The notes under the pieces: model-generated
Database searches by the model: none
What the model was told of the DNA's origin: nothing
What the model saw: the letters and a program-made list of their open reading frames with translations, nothing else
Part shown: positions 58,224 through 64,000 of the stretch, in pieces
How positions within the stretch are numbered: position 1 is the stretch's first letter
How the letters are laid out: each line of letters starts with the position of its first letter
Assembly (NCBI RefSeq): GCF_030283145.1
Contig: NZ_JASNWE010000006.1
Coordinates: forward strand, 62,001-126,000
Direction of reading: 5' to 3'
Length of the DNA: 64,000 nt
Origin: Actinomadura xylanilytica
Lineage (GTDB): Bacteria > Actinomycetota > Actinomycetes > Streptosporangiales > Streptosporangiaceae
Position numbers and translations under genes: made by a program

Positions 58224-59099
58224 TCAGGGAATCGGAAAGAACAAGCGCACGAATCGTTCGAAGAAGCGGTCGCCCATCGTCAAGCGCATGCGCGGGAGAA
58301 GCCGGGACGGCATGCCTATCCGGTAGCGGATGCGGGGGTTCGGCGCGGTCGCCGCCCGCTCGATGACCTTGGCCACCGCGTCCGCCCGGACCGCGATGCG
58401 GCCCCGGCCGCTCGGGCGGGGGGTGTCCCGGTAGGCCTCGTGCCAGTCCACGAAGTACTCCCAGAAGTCCCGGTACACGCCCGCGTTCTGCTCCTCGGTC
58501 ATGCCCAGGTCGGCCACGCTGGTCGGCACGAAGCCGCCCAGGATCGGGGACGGCTCGATCAGCACCACCTTGATGCCCGCGCCGGCGACCTCGTGCCGGA
58601 GCGAGTCGCCGATCGCCTCCAGCGCGTGCTTGGTCGCCTGGTAGTAGCCCCGGCCGGGGGTCGCGAACTGGCCGAAGATCGACGACATCAGGACGATCCG
58701 GCCGGCGCCCTGCTCGCGCATCCCCGGCAGCACGAGCTGGGTCAGCCGGGACAGCCCGAAGACGTTGGTCTCGAACTGGCGGCGGACCTCCTCCATCGGG
58801 GTCTCCCCGATCGTGCCGTTCAGGCTGTAGGCGGCGTTGTTGATCAGGGTGCCGACGGCGCCGTGCTCGGCGGTGATCCGTTCGACGGCCTCGATCATCG
58901 ACTTCTCGTCGGTCACGTCGAGGCGCATCGTGGTGACGCCCTCGGCGGCGAGCTCCTCCAGCGCTTCGACGTTGCGGGCGGTCGCGTAGACCGGCAGGCC
59001 CGCGCGGTGCAGGCGCAGCGCGGCGGCGCGCCCCGTCCCCGACGACAGGCCCGTGCCCGACGACGCGCCGGTCAGCAGGATGGCGCGTGACGGCGTCAT
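58224..59099 (-). CDS. SDR-family oxidoreductase with duplicated glycine loop
   Basis: 291 residues. The Rossmann loop reads LLTGASSGTGLSSGTGRAAA: the SSGTG unit occurs twice because of an 18-bp direct duplication (59032-59049 and 59050-59067). The other SDR residues are normal: NNAAYSLNG, Ser in LMSSIFGQF and GYYQATKHALE (YxxxK). The ATG overlaps the AhpD-like gene (ATGA). It is placed within the enediyne cassette, between UnbL and UnbV. Whether the enlarged loop still binds NADP(H) is open. Confidence 0.88.
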   Translation of the reverse strand: MTPSRAILLTGASSGTGLSSGTGRAAALRLHRAGLPVYATARNVEALEELAAEGVTTMRLDVTDEKSMIEAVERITAEHGAVGTLINNAAYSLNGTIGETPMEEVRRQFETNVFGLSRLTQLVLPGMREQGAGRIVLMSSIFGQFATPGRGYYQATKHALEAIGDSLRHEVAGAGIKVVLIEPSPILGGFVPTSVADLGMTEEQNAGVYRDFWEYFVDWHEAYRDTPRPSGRGRIAVRADAVAKVIERAATAPNPRIRYRIGMPSRLLPRMRLTMGDRFFERFVRLFFPIP

Positions 59100-59686
59100 C
59101 GAGTGCTCTCCTGCTGGGAGATGCGGCTCTTCTGCTGAAGGGCCGCGCCGAGCCCGACGGAGTCGACGAGCCGGTTGATGAAATTGAACAGCGCCGCGCA
59201 GAAGACCGCCTCGAGGATCTCGTCGTCGCTCCACCCCGCGTCGGCCGGAGCCGCCCAGTCGGCGTCGGTGACCTGGTAGGCCGCCGTGCTGACCTTGGTG
59301 ACCAGCCGCATCAGGGCCAGCGTGCGCTCGTCGACGGGGAGATCCTCGGGCGTGGTGGCGGTCTCGACGGCCGCGGCCAGCTCGGGGCTGCCGCCGAACT
59401 GCAGGAGGAACCAGTTGTGGGTGCCCACGCAGTACGGGCACTGGTTGACCTGGGAGGTCCACGCCGCGATCAGTTCCTTGGTCTCACGGGCCAGCGCGCC
59501 GTCCTTGAACATTCCGGCGTAGCCGGTCGTCACCACGTGGAGCAGTTCCGGCCGGGTCGAGGTCAGCCGGAACATGTCCGGCACGAACGGCAGCCCGGTC
59601 GCCGTCTTCACATCCTCGTACAGGTCGGCGAGCCGGCCCTCCGCGTCGGCCTCCTCGACGAGCGGCACCCGGACGCCCTTGAGCAT
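59096..59686 (-). CDS. AhpD/carboxymuconolactone decarboxylase-like protein
   Basis: 196 residues from ATG 59686, which has AGGAG 7 bases before it (a start 15 bases upstream is possible but weaker). The CMD/AhpD core is NQCPYCVGTHNWFLLQFG, with the redox CxxC and downstream His; SRPELLHVVTTGY-type helix precedes. AhpD-like proteins reduce peroxides or disulphides. It sits between UnbL and the SDR gene, overlapping the latter by 4 bases. A protective or redox role near a radical-forming product is plausible. Confidence 0.87.
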   Translation of the reverse strand: MLKGVRVPLVEEADAEGRLADLYEDVKTATGLPFVPDMFRLTSTRPELLHVVTTGYAGMFKDGALARETKELIAAWTSQVNQCPYCVGTHNWFLLQFGGSPELAAAVETATTPEDLPVDERTLALMRLVTKVSTAAYQVTDADWAAPADAGWSDDEILEAVFCAALFNFINRLVDSVGLGAALQQKSRISQQESTR

Positions 59687-59755
59687 TGAGTTCTCCTGCA
59701 TGGGCCTGGCCCTTTCTTCGGGGGGTTGTCGGTGTCCGCTCGGCGGGCGGCGGTG

Positions 59756-60730
59756 TCAGCCGCCGCGGACGGCGGCCTGGATGCGCTGCCGCCAGACTTC
59801 GAACGCGGGCAGCGGGCCGTCCGGGGGAAGGTCGTCCAGTGCGGTGTCGGTCAGCCGGGCCGCCTCATCGACCGTGCACCCGCAGATGACGCGCACGGCC
59901 TCAGTGGTGTCGTCCACGACGAGTCCCGGCAGGAGGCGCGCCTTGGCGGCGAACGCCGATCCCTGGGCGAGGTCGCCGCGGTGGTCGCCCGCGAGCTTCA
60001 CCAGGGCCTCCAGCCCGACGGCCCCGGCGCCGCCCCCGACGCCGCCCGCGTAGGTCGCGGCCAGGCCGGTGCCGCCCCACAGGTCCGCGCGCCGCTGCGG
60101 CGCGAACGTGCCGATCATCGACGCCACCCGCTCGACATCGGCGCCGCAGACGAACCACAGCGCCCGGCCGATGCCCTGGTCCACGGCCCGCGCCGCGTAT
60201 CCCGAGGGGTCGGGCCAGGGCGGGACGACGGCCGGGGCCTTCCGCTCGTGGACGTACTCGCGCGTCGAGAAGTAGGCCAGGTGGAACCCGTAGCCGTCGA
60301 GCGCGAGCCAGCGCAGCAGCGGGTCCTGGAGCACGATCGCCGGCCACAGCCGCTTGGGGAGGCGGGCCATCGCCCAGCCGATCCCCACGTGCGCCATGTA
60401 GATGTGCGCGCCCGCGGGACCGTCCACGAAGGCCCGCACGCGGTGGCGCCGCCACGGTGTCATCGCGTCGGTGATGGCCAGGGCCATGGCGGCGCCTTCG
60501 TAGGCGAATCCGCGGAACCGCCGTTCGACCGTGTCGAGCAGGGCGCTCAACTCGGCCATGTCACCGCTGGTCATCGCGTGTTCGAAGCCGGTCAGAAACT
60601 GCCGGCCGGTGTGTTCGAGTCGCGCCTGGGCCTGCGGATCCCGCGCGGTGAATCCGCGCCTCGCAAAGGTGACTTCGGAGAAATCCGGTGTCAGCAGGCG
60701 TTTGCGAATGTTTCCCGTCAAGGTTGCCAT
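59756..60730 (-). CDS. DUF1702 protein, enediyne UnbL
   Basis: 324 residues. Family sequence: EVTFARRGFTARDPQAQARL, FAYEGAAMALAITDAMTPW, IYMAHVGIGWAMARLPKRL, LDGYGFHLAYFSTREYVHER and the C-terminal VICGCTVDEAARLTD. DUF1702 proteins occur almost only in enediyne loci and correspond to UnbL, the cassette member without known fold function. The start ATG 60730 follows from the conserved N terminus; upstream coding is not supported. It heads the minus-strand run and is divergent from the GMC gene across 268 gene-free bases. Confidence 0.92.
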   Translation of the reverse strand: MATLTGNIRKRLLTPDFSEVTFARRGFTARDPQAQARLEHTGRQFLTGFEHAMTSGDMAELSALLDTVERRFRGFAYEGAAMALAITDAMTPWRRHRVRAFVDGPAGAHIYMAHVGIGWAMARLPKRLWPAIVLQDPLLRWLALDGYGFHLAYFSTREYVHERKAPAVVPPWPDPSGYAARAVDQGIGRALWFVCGADVERVASMIGTFAPQRRADLWGGTGLAATYAGGVGGGAGAVGLEALVKLAGDHRGDLAQGSAFAAKARLLPGLVVDDTTEAVRVICGCTVDEAARLTDTALDDLPPDGPLPAFEVWRQRIQAAVRGG

Positions 60731-60998
60731 GTATCCCCCTGAACGCGGTCGTCCCCGGGGTGGGGTCGATCTCAGGGTGCCGTCCCGCGGCCGGGACGTC
60801 ATCTTCTCTATTGCCATTTCATCGGGAAGTCCGAAACGGCACCGGCCCGCGCACATCGGCGCACAGGCGAAGAAGACGGCGGCGATGCCGGATGTGATGC
60901 TGAGGCTTGAGATCATGCGCGCGATCTTCTGGCGGCGCCGCCCGCATTCCGGTGGCGACCGCGATCCTGCCGGCCCCGATGCGTGATGAGGATGTCCC

Positions 60999-62534
60999 AT
61001 GACTTATCAGTACGACGAGATCATCGTCGGCTCCGGATCGTCCGGCGCCGCCCTGGCCGCACGGTTGACCGAGGATCCGAGGCGACGCGTGCTGCTTCTG
61101 GAGGCGGGCCCCGACTTTCCCGTCGTCGATGAATCACCGCACGACATTCTCAATGGCAACGAGATGTCGCTGAACGACCACGACTGGCAGTTCCGCGCCG
61201 CCATCACCGACGGCCGCCGGATCCGTTTCCCGCGCGGGAAGGCCACCGGCGGGTCGTCGGCGGTCGGCGCCACGATCGCGCTGCGCGGCACGCCCGCCGA
61301 CTACGACGAATGGGGCGCGGCCGGGAACCCCGACTGGACCTGGCCCCAGGTGCTGCCCTACTTCCGGCGGCTCGAGGACGACCTCGACTTCAACGGCGAG
61401 TTCCACGGCAAGGGCGGTCCCGTCCCGATCCGCCGCTGGCACTCCGACGAGCTGACCTCCGGCCAGGAGGCGTTCGCCGACGCCTGCCTGAGCGCCGGGT
61501 TCCCCGAGGTGAAGGACCACAACCACCCGGAGGCGACCGGCGTGGGCCCGATCCCTTCGAACCGGCGGGACACCGTCCGGCGGGTCTCGACCGCGATCGC
61601 CTACCTCGGGCCCGCGCGCGGGCGGGAGAACCTCGAGATCCGCTCGGGCGTCCTGATCGACCGGCTGCTGTTCGAGGGCGACCGCGCGGTCGGGGTGCGG
61701 ACGGCGGACGGGACGGAGATCCGCGCCCGGCGGGTCGTCCTGTGCGCCGGCGCCGTCGGCTCCCCGGCGATCCTCATCCGTTCGGGGATCGGCCCCGCGG
61801 ACGACCTCGGCCGCCTCGGCGTCGGCCTGCGGCTCGACCGGCCCGGGGTTGGCGCCAACCTCATCGACCATCCCCGGACCGGCGTCTTCATGTCGGCCAA
61901 GCCCGGCGCGTTCCAGCGGTCGGACCCGTTCCTCCAGACGATCGTGCGGACCACGGCGGAGGGGTCGCAGGAGTTCAACGACCTCCAGTACTACATGGTC
62001 AACCACTTCGACCTGACGCTCTTCCCCGAGCTTCAGATGCTGGCACGGTCCTCGACCATCATCGGCGTCATGGTGGTGCACCAGCGGCCGCAGTCGCGCG
62101 GACGGCTGGTGCTGCCCTCGGCGGATCCGGCGGCGGCCCCCGAGATCGACCTGAACTTCCTGGCGACCGAGCACGACCTGAAGGTGCTCGTGGACGGCGT
62201 CCGCACGAGCTGGTCGCTGGCCATGCACCCGGGCATCCGCGACCTCGGCGAGGACGTGGTCGTCCTCAACGACAGGTCGCTGGTCGACGACGAGGAGATG
62301 GTCCGGCAGTACGTCAAGTCGAGCCTCGACAGCGCCTACCACCCGGTCGGCACGGCGCGGATGGGCCCGGCCGGCGACGACGGCGCGGTCGTGGACCAGC
62401 GCCTGCGCGTCCACGGCACCGAGGGCCTGTACCTGTGCGACGCGTCGGTGATGCCCAGCATCGTCAGCGCGAACACCAACCTCACCTCGATCATGCTCGG
62501 GGAGCGCCTGGCGGACTGGCTGCGCGAGGCCTGA
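60999..62534 (+). CDS. GMC oxidoreductase (choline dehydrogenase-like)
   Basis: 511 residues. FAD-binding start YDEIIVGSGSSGAALAARL, GMC signature 1 PRGKATGGSSAVGATIALRG, signature 2 GAVGSPAILIRSGIGP, and the active-site His in SSLDSAYHPVGTARMGP with Asn in SANTNLTSIMLGE. It oxidises an alcohol (sugar, aryl alcohol or similar) with FAD. It diverges from UnbL. GMC enzymes in biosynthetic loci oxidise sugars or benzylic alcohols; the substrate is unknown. No signal peptide. Confidence 0.92.
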   Translation: MTYQYDEIIVGSGSSGAALAARLTEDPRRRVLLLEAGPDFPVVDESPHDILNGNEMSLNDHDWQFRAAITDGRRIRFPRGKATGGSSAVGATIALRGTPADYDEWGAAGNPDWTWPQVLPYFRRLEDDLDFNGEFHGKGGPVPIRRWHSDELTSGQEAFADACLSAGFPEVKDHNHPEATGVGPIPSNRRDTVRRVSTAIAYLGPARGRENLEIRSGVLIDRLLFEGDRAVGVRTADGTEIRARRVVLCAGAVGSPAILIRSGIGPADDLGRLGVGLRLDRPGVGANLIDHPRTGVFMSAKPGAFQRSDPFLQTIVRTTAEGSQEFNDLQYYMVNHFDLTLFPELQMLARSSTIIGVMVVHQRPQSRGRLVLPSADPAAAPEIDLNFLATEHDLKVLVDGVRTSWSLAMHPGIRDLGEDVVVLNDRSLVDDEEMVRQYVKSSLDSAYHPVGTARMGPAGDDGAVVDQRLRVHGTEGLYLCDASVMPSIVSANTNLTSIMLGERLADWLREA

Positions 62535-62554
62535 CCCCACCGGGACCGCGACAA

Positions 62555-62589
62555 GCCCCTGCGCCCGCCGTCACGGCGGGCGCAGGGGC
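62555..62589. terminator. Strong hairpin between GMC and MDMPI-like genes
   Basis: GCCCCTGCGCCCGCCG and its perfect 16-bp complement flank TCA, followed by CTTTCC. It lies 20 bases past the GMC stop, between convergent genes. Confidence 0.85.
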
Positions 62590-62643
62590 CTTTCCGGGCG
62601 GCCCGGCGGCCGGGTCCCGCCCGGCGGGGGCGGGCGGGACCCG

Positions 62644-63498
62644 TTACGGCGTGCGCACGACGCGCAGGAAGGCGGGAAGCAGCCACGGCCTCCGCCCGCG
62701 GACGACCACCTTCCCGCTCAGCACCGCACGGGCCTTGCCGATGCGGTCGAACAGCATCAGGTTGAACGTCGCCGGGTCGAAGAAGATCCGCACATCGGCG
62801 CCGGGGCCGGGCTCCTCGACGGTCGCCCGGCCGTCCTGGAGGACGATGGTCGCGGGCGTGGTGTACCGCGACCGGAACTCCACCGCGATCCGCCCGTGCC
62901 TGGGCGGTTCGTCGGAGTCCAGGAAGCGGCCGAGGCCGTTGCGCGTCATCCCGACCATGAAGAGCTCGAAGAACGCGGCGGCGTCCCGCGGCGGCACCGT
63001 CCAGGGGAGCCGCGCGGCGCGGGCGATGTCCCAGCCGTGGATCAGCAGCTCGTTGATGAGGTGGGCCAGCAGCCCGGCCACCGGCACCCGGGCGCCGCCG
63101 ATCCACGGCACGGGCCGGTCGGGGTCGGCGTCCGCGGCGGTCTGGAGAACGGTGCCGACGGCGGCGCGCAGCCTCTCGGTGAGCGCTCCGATACGGCGGT
63201 CGGGAATGCCCTCCAGCATGGCGTCGTTCAGGCGGTCCACGGTGTCCACCGTGGTCGCCGGCACCAGCTCGGCGACCACGCCGGCGGGCCGGCGCGCTTC
63301 CGCGCGGACCAGCGAGGTGTACATCTCCGCGATGCCGGTGACATGCGCGACGGTATCGGCGACGGACCATTGGTCGACGGCCGTTCTCCGCGTGTCGGGA
63401 ACCTGTTCGGCCAGCCGGGCGAAACGTTCCGAAGTATGTTCGAGAGAATGGCGGACCGCCAGCCACTGGTCATGCGTCACCCGGAATGTGGAAGCCAT
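62644..63498 (-). CDS. Mycothiol-dependent maleylpyruvate isomerase-type (DinB/MDMPI) protein
   Basis: 284 residues. MDMPI N-terminal pattern: WSVADTVAHVTGIAEMYTSL with the metal His, and LINELLIHGWDIARA with a second His motif (HxxxH spacing); the C-terminal part (RYTTPATIVLQDGRATVEEP) looks SCP2-like. Such actinobacterial proteins often use mycothiol for thiol transfer, isomerisation or detoxification. GAAGGAGGGA precedes the ATG. At the edge of an enediyne locus a self-protection role is tempting but unproven. Confidence 0.8.
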   Translation of the reverse strand: MASTFRVTHDQWLAVRHSLEHTSERFARLAEQVPDTRRTAVDQWSVADTVAHVTGIAEMYTSLVRAEARRPAGVVAELVPATTVDTVDRLNDAMLEGIPDRRIGALTERLRAAVGTVLQTAADADPDRPVPWIGGARVPVAGLLAHLINELLIHGWDIARAARLPWTVPPRDAAAFFELFMVGMTRNGLGRFLDSDEPPRHGRIAVEFRSRYTTPATIVLQDGRATVEEPGPGADVRIFFDPATFNLMLFDRIGKARAVLSGKVVVRGRRPWLLPAFLRVVRTP

Positions 63499-63654
63499 GA
63501 TTCCCTCCTTCAGGATAGTGCCGACGGTAACAGCGGGGCACTCCGTTGGACACCGACCGCATCGGATACAGCAACATCAGAGAAACATATTCGGCGTTCC
63601 CCCAATAGCCTGAAGGAAGATCTCTCCACTGCCGCTGGAAGGAAGTCCTGCCGG

Positions 63655-64000
63655 ATGTCACCGCGCAAGATCGATCCTCGGGTTCGCGCACGGCTGGTGG
63701 ACGTGGCCGCGCGGCTGCTGGCGGCGGAGGGCCCGCAGGCCCTGTCCGCGCGCCGCATCGCGACGGAGGCCGGCAGCTCGACCATGCCCGTCTACACCCA
63801 CTTCGGCGGGATGAGCGGGCTGGTGCGCGAGATCGTCTATGAGGGCTTCGCGCGCATGGAGCGGTATTTCGCCCTCGTGCGCGAATCCGATGACCCGGTC
63901 GCCGACATGGCGCTGCTGGGCCGGGCCTACCGGCGCAACGCGCTGGCGAATCCGCACCTGTACGCGGTCATGTTCGGAAGCTCGACGCTGGCCGGCTTCG
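63655..64000 (+). CDS. TetR-family regulator, 5' part only (runs off the window)
   Basis: 115 residues visible, starting MSPRKIDPRVRARLVDVAAR. Helix-turn-helix: PQALSARRIATEAGSSTMPV then YTHFGGMSGLVREIVYEGFA, matching TetR proteins with the WHG-type C-terminal domain. It diverges from the MDMPI-like gene across 156 bases that include an AT-richer stretch near 63570-63600, where its operator probably lies. The stop is outside the window. Confidence 0.88.
   Translation, partial: MSPRKIDPRVRARLVDVAARLLAAEGPQALSARRIATEAGSSTMPVYTHFGGMSGLVREIVYEGFARMERYFALVRESDDPVADMALLGRAYRRNALANPHLYAVMFGSSTLAGF

Overview
The window is GC-rich actinomycete DNA, most likely from a Thermomonosporaceae/Streptosporangiales-type genus such as Actinomadura; the genus is an inference. 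The signs are very high GC with strong third-position bias, dense ATGA/GTGA start-stop overlaps, many TetR, NarL-type and HxlR regulators, an EF-G2-type GTPase, the thrS/HIT-protein neighbourhood, and a mycothiol-dependent-type maleylpyruvate isomerase-fold protein.

Left part (about 1-32 kb): chromosomal housekeeping and catabolic genes. These are an EF-G2-like GTPase, a polysaccharide deacetylase, a membrane protein beside a DCC-type thiol oxidoreductase gene, a HIT hydrolase, an Asp23/Gls24 protein, thrS, a sugar-porter MFS gene, cysteine dioxygenase followed by the stump of an SsuD-type gene, two NarL-type two-component systems, acyl-CoA dehydrogenase/TetR pairs and a cold-shock gene. At 19.4-27.7 kb lies a kynurenine/3-hydroxyanthranilate meta-cleavage operon (kynureninase, ACMSD, 3-hydroxyanthranilate dioxygenase, RidA-type deaminase, decarboxylase, hydratase, aldehyde dehydrogenase) with a divergent LysR regulator and an arylformamidase-like hydrolase. 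Directly upstream of thrS is an unlabelled 23-codon leader ORF with three consecutive Thr codons and a 17-bp terminator hairpin, the layout of a threonine attenuator.

Middle (33.0-36.9 kb): a small inserted block (TetR, DHA2-type MFS, degenerate SDR, IS3-family remnant). A 46-bp direct repeat of the 3' end of an acyl-CoA dehydrogenase gene brackets it, so the original gene tail now sits 3.9 kb downstream of the gene.

Right part (37-64 kb): an enediyne-type biosynthetic locus. It has all five warhead-cassette genes: UnbL (DUF1702), UnbV (secreted/ASPIC), UnbU (membrane), the iterative PKSE (KS-AT-ACP-KR-DH-PPTase) and the TEBC thioesterase. With these are a flavin reductase, a P450, SDRs, an AhpD-like protein, a GMC oxidoreductase, an epoxide-hydrolase-like enzyme, an efflux MFS, a DUF899 protein, and three head-to-tail flavin-dependent oxygenase genes with an exact 1226-bp period. 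Two HxlR regulators share a near-identical palindrome, each abutting a -10 box. The reductase probably supplies reduced flavin to the triplicated oxygenases. The locus runs to, and probably past, the right edge. I saw no tRNA, rRNA or CRISPR array.
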